A stretch of 64,000 bases of DNA from contig NZ_JAELXS010000009.1 of assembly GCF_016427505.1 (NCBI RefSeq), forward strand, positions 62,001 to 126,000. The letters are read 5' to 3'. Position numbers and translations under genes: made by a program. The notes under the pieces are model-generated. The model was not told the DNA's origin, searched no databases, and saw only the letters and a list, made by a program, of their open reading frames with translations. Shown here one piece after another: positions 8,027 through 17,326 of this stretch. Numbering within the stretch: the stretch's first letter is position 1; every line of letters starts with the position of its first letter. The DNA is from Sphingomonas mollis (GTDB lineage Bacteria > Pseudomonadota > Alphaproteobacteria > Sphingomonadales > Sphingomonadaceae).

Positions 8027-9564
8027 TCCGGCGCCCCTTGCTCTTGATGACCCTGCCTAACAAGATCACGGATCAAGGCGCGGTCGAGCTTGCCGTTGGC
8101 ATTGCGCGGCAGGGCAGCGCGCCAGACATAATGGACGGGCTGCATCCAGTAGGGCAATTCCGCCTTCAGCCTGGCGCGCAGTATCGGTTCATGCATGGCA
8201 TCGCCGGCCAGCATCACCGCGACGATCTGACCCTGCCGTTCGTCGGGTATGCCTAGCGCCACCGCTTCGCGGGCTTCCCCGCCGGACAGGACCGCTTCCT
8301 CGATTTCCTGAGGGCTGATCCGGTGGCCGGCGCTCTTTATCATCTCGTCGTAGCGACCGACGAAGCGAAACAGACCGTTCTTGCCCTCGACCACCGTGTC
8401 GCCGGACCACACCGCCATGCCGCCCGATCGTGCGAAGGCAGGCGCGGGGCGGAAACGGTGGGCGGTACGTTCGGCATCCTGCCAATATCCTTGCGTGACG
8501 AGCGGGCCGGCGTGGACCAGTTCGCCCGGCTCGTCCGGCGCAGCGCGAGTGCCGTCGGGGCGGACGGCCATCACTTCCGCGAAGGGGATCGCGCGGCCGA
8601 TCGAATCGGGATGTGCATCGACCAGTGAAGGGTCGAGATAGGTCGATCGGAACGCCTCGGTCAGACCGTACATGGGATACAGGTCCGCTTGGGGGAAACG
8701 TTCGCGCAAGCGCCGAACCAGTTGTGGTGTCAGCGCGCCACCCGAATTGGTCAGACGGCGAAGCGTCCCGGCGGTTTCAGGAGGCCATTCCGCCTCCAGC
8801 AATTGAACCCAGAGCGGCGGGACACCGGCGAGGGTGGTCGCACCGACCCGCGCGACAGCCTTCACCACATCGCGCGCCGTCAGGTAATCGAGTGGCGCCA
8901 CGGCGGCACCGGCTGCCCAGGTGGAAAACAGCTGGTTCTGGCCGTAATCGAAGCCGAGTGGCAAGACGCCCAGCACACGGTCGTGCGGTTCCAGCTTCAG
9001 ATAATGCGCGACCGAAATCGCGCCGAGCCACAGATTGGCGTGGCTGAGCATCACCCCCTTGGGCCGTCCCGTCGAGCCGGAGGTGTAGAGGATGGAGACG
9101 AGATCGCCGGGGTCGGCATCGGAAGGCGCCAGCCCCGCCCCCGCCAATGGCACCGCGGTGTCCTCCGCGACGGTGCATCCCACCGGTAAGTCGTCCAGCG
9201 CCAGCGTCGCGGCGCGCGAGGCTTGGGTGACGAGCAGACGTGCGCCGCTGTCGGCAAGAATATGCGCCACCTGTGCGCGACGGAGTGCCGGATTGAGGGG
9301 GACATGGACCAATCGCGCGCGCGCGGCGGCGAGCGGCATGACGCAGGCGATCCGGGTCTTGGGCAACCACGTCGCAACCCGGTCGCCGGGTTCCAGCCCC
9401 TCCGCGCGCAGCCAGGCGGCAGCGGCGGCCACAGCCTGCCCCAGTTGCGCGAAGCTCCATTCACCCGCGCGGTCGATCAGCGCCGGGTCTTCCGCCCGGC
9501 CGCAGGCGGTCAGCCGGTCGATGGCGTGAGGAACGGGGTCGAGCGCGATCATATCGAACCGCAT
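8023..9564 (-). CDS. AMP-forming acyl-CoA ligase, exosortase-A-associated type
   Basis: An adenylate-forming enzyme of about 513 residues. It has the P-loop-like motif LYTSGSTGRPKG, the YGLTEAF motif, SGDTV, the hinge region RYDEMIKSAGHRISPQEIE and the C-terminal catalytic lysine in NANGKLDR. It probably activates a fatty or other carboxylic acid and loads CoA or the adjacent acyl carrier protein. I chose ATG 9564; a second in-frame ATG lies at 9552 and neither has a good Shine-Dalgarno. The start is about 60 bp from the divergent acyl carrier protein gene, so both may share a control region. Confidence 0.85.
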   Translation of the reverse strand: MRFDMIALDPVPHAIDRLTACGRAEDPALIDRAGEWSFAQLGQAVAAAAAWLRAEGLEPGDRVATWLPKTRIACVMPLAAARARLVHVPLNPALRRAQVAHILADSGARLLVTQASRAATLALDDLPVGCTVAEDTAVPLAGAGLAPSDADPGDLVSILYTSGSTGRPKGVMLSHANLWLGAISVAHYLKLEPHDRVLGVLPLGFDYGQNQLFSTWAAGAAVAPLDYLTARDVVKAVARVGATTLAGVPPLWVQLLEAEWPPETAGTLRRLTNSGGALTPQLVRRLRERFPQADLYPMYGLTEAFRSTYLDPSLVDAHPDSIGRAIPFAEVMAVRPDGTRAAPDEPGELVHAGPLVTQGYWQDAERTAHRFRPAPAFARSGGMAVWSGDTVVEGKNGLFRFVGRYDEMIKSAGHRISPQEIEEAVLSGGEAREAVALGIPDERQGQIVAVMLAGDAMHEPILRARLKAELPYWMQPVHYVWRAALPRNANGKLDRALIRDLVRQGHQEQGAPE

Positions 9565-9626
9565 AGCAGAGCGATTGCCGTTTTCATGCCCGCGCGGTAA
9601 CGCCCGCCGCGATAATGGCGGGGAAG

Positions 9627-9911
9627 ATGATGACGGGCGACGCAACCAGCGACGATGTGATCGAAACCAATGTACGCGGCGTGCTGGCCGACGTGCTCGG
9701 CATCGCGCCCGAACGCGCGGCTACCTTCACCGTCGATACGCCGTTGTTCGGGGCACTGCCCGAACTCGATTCGATGGCGGTCGCCGGTGTGCTGACCGAG
9801 CTGGAAGACCGGCTCGGCATCCTGATCGAGGATGATGAAGTGGATGGCGACATGCTCGAAACCTTCGGCGCACTGACCGATTTCGTGCGGAGCAAGGCGC
9901 AGGGGCTTTAG
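9627..9911 (+). CDS. Acyl carrier protein, exosortase-locus type
   Basis: A small acidic four-helix carrier protein of 94 residues. The serine in PELDSMAV is the 4'-phosphopantetheine attachment site, and the helix II-III residues ELEDRLGILIEDDE fit the ACP fold. It is divergent from the acyl-CoA ligase and likely receives its acyl group. GGGGA lies a few bases before ATG 9627 and ATG 9630, so one of these is a better start than the upstream ATG 9615. It is unlike the housekeeping fatty acid synthase ACP, whose motif is DSLD. Confidence 0.82.
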   Translation: MMTGDATSDDVIETNVRGVLADVLGIAPERAATFTVDTPLFGALPELDSMAVAGVLTELEDRLGILIEDDEVDGDMLETFGALTDFVRSKAQGL

Positions 9912-9915
9912 GCCC

Positions 9916-10884
9916 CTACTCCGCCGCCTCGGCCATTTCCTCGAACTCCACCGCCGCCAGGAAGCGTTCGGCATCCAGCGCGGCCATGCAGCCGGTGCCG
10001 GCCGCCGTCACCGCCTGACGATAGATCTTGTCCGCCACATCGCCGCACGCGAACACGCCTGCGACGTTGGTGCGCGTCGATCCCGTCTCCACTGCGATAT
10101 AGCCATCGCTGTCGAGGTCGAGATGCCCCCGGAACAGTTCGGTTGCGGGGTGATGGCCGATCGCCACGAAGCCGCCCTCGACATCCAGTCGGCTGTGCTC
10201 GCCAGTCACCGTGTCTTCCAGATCGAGCGCGACGAGGCCGGCATTGCCGCCACCATCGACGAATTCGCGGACTTCCTTGTTCCAGAGCACCGTGATGTTC
10301 GGATGGGCGTGGAGCCGCTCCTGCAGGATGCGCTCGGCACGCAATGAATCGCGGCGGTGGATCAGCGTCACGTCGTCGGAATGGTTCGTCAGGTACAGCG
10401 CCTCCTCGACCGCGGTGTTGCCGCCGCCAATCACCGCGACCTTCTTGCCGCGATAGAAGAATCCGTCGCAGGTGGCGCAGGCGGACACGCCCTTGCCCTT
10501 CATGGCGTGTTCGCTGTCCAGCCCCAGCCACTTGGCCTGCGCGCCGGTGGCGATCACCAGCACCTCGCCCTCATACACGTCGCCGCCGTCGCCGATCAGG
10601 CGGAACGGCCGACGCGACAGATCGACTTCGACGATCGTGTCCCACATCAGGCGGGTGCCGACATGTTCAGCCTGCTTCTGCATCTGCTCCATCAGCCACG
10701 GACCCTGGATCACATCCGCGAAGCCGGGATAATTCTCGACATCGGTCGTCGTCGTCAGCTGGCCGCCGGGCTGGATGCCCTGCACCACGATCGGCGCCAT
10801 CCCGGCGCGCGCACCATAGATCGCGGCGGACAGGCCGGCCGGACCTGAACCGAGGATAAGCATACGCGTGGTGTGGGTGGTCAT
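9916..10884 (-). CDS. trxB: Thioredoxin-disulfide reductase
   Basis: Flavoprotein of 322 residues that reduces thioredoxin with NADPH. It has the FAD motif GSGPAGLSAAIYGARAG at the N-terminus, the redox-active CATC (about C136 and C139), the NADPH Rossmann motif GGGNTAVEEAL, HRRDSLRAE for NADP phosphate, and the C-terminal FACGDV FAD motif. ATG 10884 is preceded by AGGA at a normal distance. It faces the acyl carrier protein gene convergently with almost no gap and is divergent from the formate-dehydrogenase-like operon. Confidence 0.95.
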   Translation of the reverse strand: MTTHTTRMLILGSGPAGLSAAIYGARAGMAPIVVQGIQPGGQLTTTTDVENYPGFADVIQGPWLMEQMQKQAEHVGTRLMWDTIVEVDLSRRPFRLIGDGGDVYEGEVLVIATGAQAKWLGLDSEHAMKGKGVSACATCDGFFYRGKKVAVIGGGNTAVEEALYLTNHSDDVTLIHRRDSLRAERILQERLHAHPNITVLWNKEVREFVDGGGNAGLVALDLEDTVTGEHSRLDVEGGFVAIGHHPATELFRGHLDLDSDGYIAVETGSTRTNVAGVFACGDVADKIYRQAVTAAGTGCMAALDAERFLAAVEFEEMAEAAE

Positions 10885-10991
10885 CGAACGATCCTGTAGT
10901 GTGACGCCCATCTAGTCGTTCGCGCACTGAATTTGAACCGCCCCGCATCGAAACTCGCGCCGCTTCGTTCCGCTTTTAAGCGGAGGACGGC

Positions 10992-13274
10992 ATGAGTGAC
11001 GACAAGGACGTTGTAATCAAGGAATATACCGCTCCGGCCGGTGGCTGGGGATCGATGAAGGGCATGTCGAAGATCCTGCCCAAAGAAGGCATCAGTCCCG
11101 ACGTGCTCGATGCGCTCCGTCGCCAGAACAAGCCCGAAGGCGTGATGTGCGTGTCCTGTGCCTGGGGCAAACCGGCCAAGCCGCATATCGCCGAATTCTG
11201 CGAAAACGGGGCGAAGGCCACCGCGTGGGAACTGACCAGCCATCGCGTCACGCCCGAATTCTTTCAGAAGCACAGCGTGTCCGAACTTGCTGAGTGGCCG
11301 GATTACGATCTGGAACAAGCCGGGCGGCTAACGCATCCGATGAAATACGATGCGGCGACCGACAAATATGTCGCCGTCGGCTGGCAGGAAGCGTTCGACG
11401 CGATCGGCGCCAAGCTGAAGACCTGCGACCCCACCAAGGTCGTCCTGTACGCCTCCGGCCGCGCCAGTCTCGAAACGTCGTTCATGTACAGCCTGATGGC
11501 GCGGATGTGGGGGCAGCAGAACCTGCCCGATTCGTCGAACATGTGCCACGAGACCACGTCGGTCGGGATGAAGAGCGCGATAGGTTCGCCGGTGGCGACG
11601 ATCCAGCTTGAGGATTACGACAAGTGCGACGCGATCTTCGTGTTCGGACAGAATGTCGGCACCAACGCGCCGCGGATGCTCCACACATTGCAGGAATGCC
11701 GCGAGCGCGGGGTGGAGATCGTCACCTTCAATCCCTTGCGCGAGCGCGGCTGGGAACGCTTCGCCAGTCCGCAGAGTCCGGTGCAGATGACGGTCGGCGC
11801 ACCGACAAAGATATCCAGCCAATATCATCAGGTGTGCGCCGGCGGCGACATCTCGGCGATGCTCGGCATCTGCAAATATGTGATCGAGGCGGACGACCGC
11901 GCGCAGACCGAGGGGGGCGAGCGCATCCTCGACCATCATTTCATCGCGCAACACACCGTCCGCTTCGACGACTTCGCCACCTTTTGTCGCAACGCGCGCT
12001 GGGAAGAGATCGTCGATGAAAGCGGCCTGAGCCGCAACGCGATCGAGGGCGCGGCGCGGGTCTATATGAAGGCGGAACGCGTCATCGCCGTGTACGGCAT
12101 GGGCATCACCCAGCACCGCTATGGCATCGACAGCCTGTACATGATCCTGAACATGCTGTTCCTGCGCGGTAACATCGGTCGTGAGGGTGCCGGCCCCGGC
12201 CCGGTGCGCGGCCATAGCAACGTGCAGGGCCAGCGCACCGTCGGCATCACCGAGAAGACCGAACTGGCGCCGGTCGAGCGGCTGAAGGAATTGTTCGAGT
12301 TCGAACCGCCGACCGAAAAGGGTTGGGACACGGTCGAAAGCTGCCGCGAGATCATTGCCGGAACCGCGCAGGGTTTCGTTCAGCTCGGCGGCAATTTCCT
12401 GCGTGCGACGCCTGAACATGCGGCAATGAAGGAAGGGTGGGCCAAGCTGCCGATCGCGGTCCATATCGCGACCAAGCTCAACAAGAGCCATCTGTATCCG
12501 GGCGAAGAATCGTATATCCTCCCCTGCCTCGGCCGGATGGAACAGGACATGCAGACAGGCGGCCGGCAGGCGGTGTCGATGGAGGACTCGTTCAGTCACA
12601 TCTATGGTTCGGTCGGCAAGGCGACGCCGGCCGCCGAGACGTTGCTGTCCGAACCAGCGATCATCGCCGGCATCGCCAAGGCGCTGCTACCGGACAATCC
12701 CAATGTGCCCTGGGATGAATGGGTCGGCGATTACGGTCTCGTCCGCACGGCGATCGAGAACGTCTATCCGGACAAGTTCGCCAATTTCAACGAACGCCTG
12801 TTCGTGCCCGGCGGCTTCTGGAAGGGTAATCCCGCGTCCCACCGCGAATGGCAGACCGATAGCGGCAAGGCGGAATTCAACGTGCCCCGGGCGCTGAACG
12901 CCAGCGGCTTCGCCGAGAAGGAGGGCAGGTTCCGGTTAGTGACATTGCGGTCCAACGACCAGTTCAACACCACCATCTATGGCTATGACGATCGCTTCCG
13001 CGGGATCAAGGGCACGCGGATGGTGGTGATGATGAACCGTGCGGACATCGCCCATCTCGGTATTGCAGACGGCGATACGGTCGCACTGGAAAGCGATGCG
13101 GAGGACGGCATCGAACGCGTCGTCGAAGGGCTGCGGGTCGTGGAATACAACATTCCCGAAGGATGCCTGGGTGGATACTATCCCGAGCTGAACTACCTGA
13201 TCCCGTTGGAACACCATGCGCTGGAAAGCCATGTGCCAGCGGGTAAGTCGGTGCCGGTCAGGGTGAGGATATGA
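10992..13274 (+). CDS. FdhF/YdeP-family molybdopterin oxidoreductase (formate-dehydrogenase-like)
   Basis: A 760-residue bis-MGD enzyme of the single-subunit alpha type (YdeP/FdhF-like). The N-terminal CVSCAWGKP holds the metal-binding CxxC that replaces the usual four-cysteine cluster motif. A SSNMCHETTSVGM segment supplies the probable molybdenum cysteine ligand, so there is no selenocysteine. GHSNVQGQRT and the C-terminal molydopterin dinucleotide-binding barrel follow. CGGAGGA precedes the ATG. The gene leads an operon with mobA and fdhD, which supply the cofactor and its sulfuration. No NAD, FeS or membrane subunit is present, so the electron acceptor and even formate as substrate remain open. 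Confidence 0.85.
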   Translation: MSDDKDVVIKEYTAPAGGWGSMKGMSKILPKEGISPDVLDALRRQNKPEGVMCVSCAWGKPAKPHIAEFCENGAKATAWELTSHRVTPEFFQKHSVSELAEWPDYDLEQAGRLTHPMKYDAATDKYVAVGWQEAFDAIGAKLKTCDPTKVVLYASGRASLETSFMYSLMARMWGQQNLPDSSNMCHETTSVGMKSAIGSPVATIQLEDYDKCDAIFVFGQNVGTNAPRMLHTLQECRERGVEIVTFNPLRERGWERFASPQSPVQMTVGAPTKISSQYHQVCAGGDISAMLGICKYVIEADDRAQTEGGERILDHHFIAQHTVRFDDFATFCRNARWEEIVDESGLSRNAIEGAARVYMKAERVIAVYGMGITQHRYGIDSLYMILNMLFLRGNIGREGAGPGPVRGHSNVQGQRTVGITEKTELAPVERLKELFEFEPPTEKGWDTVESCREIIAGTAQGFVQLGGNFLRATPEHAAMKEGWAKLPIAVHIATKLNKSHLYPGEESYILPCLGRMEQDMQTGGRQAVSMEDSFSHIYGSVGKATPAAETLLSEPAIIAGIAKALLPDNPNVPWDEWVGDYGLVRTAIENVYPDKFANFNERLFVPGGFWKGNPASHREWQTDSGKAEFNVPRALNASGFAEKEGRFRLVTLRSNDQFNTTIYGYDDRFRGIKGTRMVVMMNRADIAHLGIADGDTVALESDAEDGIERVVEGLRVVEYNIPEGCLGGYYPELNYLIPLEHHALESHVPAGKSVPVRVRI

Positions 13275-13804
13275 CCAGACCGCTGGGCGCCGTGCTGGCC
13301 GGTGGCCGGTCGTCGAGGTTCGGCACCGACAAGGCACAGGCCGTACTGGAAGGCCGGACACTGGTCGATCACGCCGTTGCGACGCTGCGGCGACACTGTG
13401 ACGAGGTGGTGGTGATCGGCAAGCAGGCGGCTGGTTTGCCTGACCTCCCCCGCCCCGGGCTGGGACCATTGGGCGGGATCGCGGCGGCGCTGGATCATGC
13501 GGCGACGCACGATTTTCGCTGCGTCTTGACGATCGGTTGCGACATGCCGCGCCTTCCCGATGAATTGATCGAGGCGCTGCTGCATCGCGGCCCGGCCTAT
13601 TGCGAGGACGCGCCGGTGCTGGGTCACTGGTCATCCGCCTTGGGCGCGCATCTGTTGGCACATATCGAGACGGCGTCGAACCGGTCGGTCAGGGGCTGGG
13701 CGGAAAGCGTCGGCGCTTTGCCGATCCGCGCCGCGACCAGTTTGGCCAATGTGAACACACGTGATGATCTTGCCGCGCTGGAAGGCGATATGCTGACCGC
13801 ATGA
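13271..13804 (+). CDS. mobA: Molybdenum cofactor guanylyltransferase
   Basis: Converts molybdopterin and GTP to MGD, needed by the oxidoreductase encoded just upstream. The nucleotide-binding signature LAGGRSSRFGTDKA opens the 177-residue protein and the metal-binding IGCDMPRLP follows. It overlaps both neighbours by ATGA, so production is coupled to the molybdoenzyme. Confidence 0.92.
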   Translation: MTRPLGAVLAGGRSSRFGTDKAQAVLEGRTLVDHAVATLRRHCDEVVVIGKQAAGLPDLPRPGLGPLGGIAAALDHAATHDFRCVLTIGCDMPRLPDELIEALLHRGPAYCEDAPVLGHWSSALGAHLLAHIETASNRSVRGWAESVGALPIRAATSLANVNTRDDLAALEGDMLTA

Positions 13805-14601
13805 CGATGCGACCAATGCCCGCGAGCATCATGCGACCGGATGGCATAACGGCGGGCGAGCGATGCGTAGCGGTGGAAGCGCCCGTGTCGATCGAGGTCG
13901 ATGGCCTTGGCTATGCCGTGATGATGATGACCCCTGCCGATCTGGAGGCCTTCGCGATCGGCTTCATGCTGACCGAGCGACTGGCCGACACCGTCGCCGA
14001 TGTCGTCGCCGTGGAGCCGTTCGAAACGGAGGCGGGCTGGATCGTCCGCATCGCCCTGGCCGATCGCTGCCGCAACCGTATCCATGACCGGGTGCGGCAT
14101 CGGACCAGCGATACGAGCTGCGGCCTGTGCGGGATCGCAGGGCTGGAGCAGCTTCATCGACCTGCGCCGATGGCGCCGCGTCCCGATGTGACCCGAGAAG
14201 CCCTGTTTGCCGCGCTGAAGAACCTGCGCGATCACCAGCCGCTCAACGCCGCTACGGGGGCTGTCCACGCTGCCACCGTCTGTAATCGTCAGGGAGAGGT
14301 TGTAGCAGCTTATGAGGATGTCGGGCGACATAACGCACTGGACAAACTCGTCGGCGGGCTGGCGGGACGCGGCGTGGACGGGTTCATTCTCGTCACATCG
14401 CGGATCAGCTTCGAGATGGTCGACAAGGCGTTGATAGCGGGCGCTCCGCTGCTCGTCGGCGTATCGGCGCCCACCAGCATGGCGATCGCCCATGCCGCCG
14501 CCCACGGCCTGACGCTGATCGCGCTGGCCCGGCGGGACGCGATGCTCGTCGTCAACGATCCATGGAAAAGGTTCGCGAGTGGTAGCGAAGGAGGGACTTG
14601 A
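13801..14601 (+). CDS. fdhD: Sulfur carrier FdhD
   Basis: FdhD transfers sulfur from a cysteine desulfurase to the Mo-bisMGD of formate dehydrogenases. The essential CxxC is SCGLCG, and AYEDVGRHNALDK and SAPTSMAIAHAAAHGLTL are family motifs. It is 266 residues. It overlaps mobA by 4 bp. Its last seven codons including the stop lie inside the oppositely oriented tRNA-Met gene, an unusual convergent overlap. The presence of FdhD supports the upstream enzyme being formate-dehydrogenase-like rather than nitrate reductase-like. Confidence 0.93.
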   Translation: MTMRPMPASIMRPDGITAGERCVAVEAPVSIEVDGLGYAVMMMTPADLEAFAIGFMLTERLADTVADVVAVEPFETEAGWIVRIALADRCRNRIHDRVRHRTSDTSCGLCGIAGLEQLHRPAPMAPRPDVTREALFAALKNLRDHQPLNAATGAVHAATVCNRQGEVVAAYEDVGRHNALDKLVGGLAGRGVDGFILVTSRISFEMVDKALIAGAPLLVGVSAPTSMAIAHAAAHGLTLIALARRDAMLVVNDPWKRFASGSEGGT

Positions 14602-14656
14602 ACCCCCGACCCCAGGATTATGATTCCCGTGCTCTAACCAGCTGAGCTACTTCGCC
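14580..14656 (-). tRNA. tRNA-Met (anticodon CAT), elongator type
   Basis: The acceptor arms GGCGAAG and CTTCGCT pair with one G-U, and the CCA is encoded. The anticodon stem CGGGA/TCCTG surrounds loop ATCATAA with anticodon CAT, and the T arm contains GGTTCAAGTCC. The body resembles alphaproteobacterial elongator tRNA-Met more than initiator or tRNA-Ile2. The 3' end overlaps the end of fdhD on the other strand. Confidence 0.95.
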
Positions 14657-14710
14657 CCAAGAGGCATGTTCACTCGCGAGCGGCGCCTATAGGAAGCGTC
14701 GCGGAGGCGG

Positions 14711-15241
14711 TCAAGCGAACATATGCCGTGACAGCGCTTCCCATGGACCACCGCGATACCACCACGTCGCCAGCCCCGTGAGTTCGACCGGGCGCGGACG
14801 GAAATCCTTGGCCAGTCGGTCGAGCAACAGCTTCGCGACATTCGGCGTCACCTTGTTCTGGATGGTGACGTGAGGCCGCCATCCACCGGCATCCTGTGGC
14901 GTCAACAGCCCGGCGAACGCATCGACAAGGTCATGACGGATCGCCGCCAGTCCCGGTGCATCGAGCCGGTACGCGACACCTCGACCCAGCGACATCAGTC
15001 CGGCGATCCGTACGTCTGGCGCACGGACGGCGCGCGTGGCCTGGGTCAGTCGATGCTTCAACTCATCGGCTGCGGATGGCGGTAGGTGATGAAACAGCGT
15101 GCAATGCGCCGACAGCACGTTCCGCTCGGGTGGAAAGAACTCCGCCCGCTGGGCATCGAACCAGCCCTGATCCGACCGTCCGAATAGAGCGGTCACGATA
15201 ATCGGCGCAGGGATCGGCGCTGCTGGAAAATCGCCCGTCAA
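14711..15241 (-). CDS. thpR: RNA 2',3'-cyclic phosphodiesterase / 2'-5' RNA ligase (2H family)
   Basis: A 176-residue 2H phosphoesterase. The two catalytic HxT motifs are HCTLF and HVTIQNK. I place the start at TTG 15241, which overlaps the kup stop codon as TTGA with AGGT upstream. Longer frames reach into kup and would add an unrelated tail. It is predicted to open 2',3'-cyclic phosphate RNA ends; its physiological target is unclear. It is translated from the kup transcript. Confidence 0.85.
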   Translation of the reverse strand: MTGDFPAAPIPAPIIVTALFGRSDQGWFDAQRAEFFPPERNVLSAHCTLFHHLPPSAADELKHRLTQATRAVRAPDVRIAGLMSLGRGVAYRLDAPGLAAIRHDLVDAFAGLLTPQDAGGWRPHVTIQNKVTPNVAKLLLDRLAKDFRPRPVELTGLATWWYRGGPWEALSRHMFA

Positions 15242-17160
15242 ATCTCGACCTGACTGCCCAGCTCGACCACGCGATTCGACGGCAGGCGGAAAAACTCCAT
15301 CGCGCTTTCCGCGTTGCGCAGCATCCACGCAAACAGCTTCTCGCGCCATAGCGCCATGCCGGGCCGTTCGGACGCGATCAGCGTCTGGCGAGACAGGAAG
15401 AAGCTGGTGTCCATCATCTTTACCTCGGCACCCGGACCATAGGCGTTCTTCAATGCGAACGGTACGTTTGGCTCCTCCATGAAGCCGAAGCGCAATACGA
15501 CCCGGTGGAAGCCATGGCCAAGTTCCTCATGCTTCACCCGCTCCGCATCCGGCCAGTAAGGCTGATCGGCGATCGCGACGGTCAACAGGATGATGCGGTC
15601 GTGCAGCACCTTGTTGTGCTTCAGGTTGTGGAGCAGCGCATGCGGCACTCCCTCGGCGGTGGAGGTCATGAACACCGCGGTTCCCGGCACCCGGCTGGCC
15701 GAGGTGGCGGCCGAGGCGATGAACACCTTGATCGGCATCGCCGCATCGCGCAGCCGGTCGATCATCAGCTTGCGCCCGGTCGACCAGGTCGTGAGCGCCG
15801 TGAACACGACCGCGCCCACCAACAGCGGGAACCAGCCGCCATCGGGCACCTTCGTCAGGTTCGATGCGAAATACGCGCCGTCGATCAGCAGGAACAGGCC
15901 GACGAACAGCCACGTCGCCCATGCCGGCCATTGCCATACCCGCCGGATCAGCACGCCGACCATGAAGGTGCTGATGAACATCGTCCCCGTCACGGCGATG
16001 CCATACGCCGCCGCCAGATTGGACGATTCGCGAAAGCCGAAGATCAGCAGCAGCACCATGACCATCAACGCCCAGTTAACGACCGGGATGTAGATCTGTC
16101 CCGCTTCGGCCGCACTGGTATGCTCGATGCGCAAACGCGGCATCAGACCCAGTTGCACCGCCTGTTGCACGACGGAGAACGCGCCGGTGATCACCGCCTG
16201 GCTGGCGATGACGGTGGCCATGGTCGACAGGATGACCAGCGGCAGGCGCCAGTCCTCCGACGCCATCAGGAAGAAGGGGTTTTTCGCAGCGTCGGGCTGA
16301 TCGAGCAGCAGCGCCCCCTGCCCCAGATAATTCACCATCAGGGCGGGGAAGACGAGATACAGCCACGCTACTTCGATCGGGCGACGGCCGAAATGGCCCA
16401 TGTCGGCGTAAAGCGCCTCTGCCCCCGTCACGGCCAACACGACGGAACCCAGCGCCAGAAACGCCAGCATTCCGTCCGTCATGACGAACCGGACCGCCCA
16501 GCGCGGGTCGATCGCCATCAGGATATCAGGCCGGCCAAGAATATTGATGACGCCCAGCACCGTCAGCGTCATGAAATAAACGAGCATGATCGGGCCGAAA
16601 AATCGCCCGACCCGCGCCGTGCCGCTCGACTGGATGTAGAACAGGCCCATCAGAATCACGACCGCGATCGGGATGACGAACGCGTTGAACCCCTGCTCCA
16701 CGGTCGCCAATCCCTCGACCGCCGACAGCACCGACACGGCGGGCGTGATCATGCAGTCGCCGAAGAACAGCGCCGTCGCCAGCACGCCGAGGATCACGAG
16801 GCTCGGGCCCCATCGCCCGCCACCCGTCCGCCGCTGGATCAGCGCCAGCAGCGCAAGACTGCCGCCTTCGCCGTTATTGTCGGCACGCAGGATGATGAGC
16901 ACGTATTTCAACGTGACGATCATCGCCAGCGACCAGAAGATCAGGCTGACGACGCCGAAGATATGGAGTTGATCGACCGCCAGCGGATGATGGCCGACGA
17001 ACACCTCCTTCATCGCATACAGCGGGCTGGTGCCGATATCGCCATAGACGACCCCGATCGCGCCGAGCGCCAGCTTGGCCAGTCCCTGTTTGGGATGATG
17101 CTGATAGCCATCGGCGGCCGTGCCGAGGGCCGCTGAAGTCTTGCTGGTGGAGGTGCTCAC
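15238..17160 (-). CDS. kup: Potassium uptake protein Kup
   Basis: A 640-residue K+/H+ symporter of the KUP/HAK family. The first transmembrane helix carries the typical [17 protein letters not shown] selectivity segment, then about twelve helices follow, then a cytosolic C-terminal domain of some 150 residues. The start is GTG 17160. It overlaps the downstream 2H phosphodiesterase and is divergent from alanine dehydrogenase. A shared 165-bp control region lies between. Confidence 0.95.
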   Translation of the reverse strand: MSTSTSKTSAALGTAADGYQHHPKQGLAKLALGAIGVVYGDIGTSPLYAMKEVFVGHHPLAVDQLHIFGVVSLIFWSLAMIVTLKYVLIILRADNNGEGGSLALLALIQRRTGGGRWGPSLVILGVLATALFFGDCMITPAVSVLSAVEGLATVEQGFNAFVIPIAVVILMGLFYIQSSGTARVGRFFGPIMLVYFMTLTVLGVINILGRPDILMAIDPRWAVRFVMTDGMLAFLALGSVVLAVTGAEALYADMGHFGRRPIEVAWLYLVFPALMVNYLGQGALLLDQPDAAKNPFFLMASEDWRLPLVILSTMATVIASQAVITGAFSVVQQAVQLGLMPRLRIEHTSAAEAGQIYIPVVNWALMVMVLLLIFGFRESSNLAAAYGIAVTGTMFISTFMVGVLIRRVWQWPAWATWLFVGLFLLIDGAYFASNLTKVPDGGWFPLLVGAVVFTALTTWSTGRKLMIDRLRDAAMPIKVFIASAATSASRVPGTAVFMTSTAEGVPHALLHNLKHNKVLHDRIILLTVAIADQPYWPDAERVKHEELGHGFHRVVLRFGFMEEPNVPFALKNAYGPGAEVKMMDTSFFLSRQTLIASERPGMALWREKLFAWMLRNAESAMEFFRLPSNRVVELGSQVEI

Positions 17161-17326
17161 GGGCGGATCGATCGATCCGCGATGCGGGGTGCCATACCGC
17201 AGGCAAACGACGCACTATCAGGTGCTGACATGAACGCGCGATTAGCATGGTCGCCGAACACCCGCAACGGGACAACATGGTTGCCGCACGTTATAGCGCC
17301 AGCATCAGAACAAAAGAGAGGTTACC

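Noticed and set aside
14580..14656. tRNA-Met as an integration site
   Set aside because: No integrase, no direct repeat of the tRNA 3' end and no change in gene content beside it.
15505..17136. 543-codon plus-strand open frame opposite kup
   Set aside because: Composition (Arg, Gln, Asp, His) is that of an antisense shadow; kup on the other strand is unmistakable.
17161..17326. Riboswitch or attenuator between kup and ald
   Set aside because: Divergent spacer without stable conserved stems that I can recognise.
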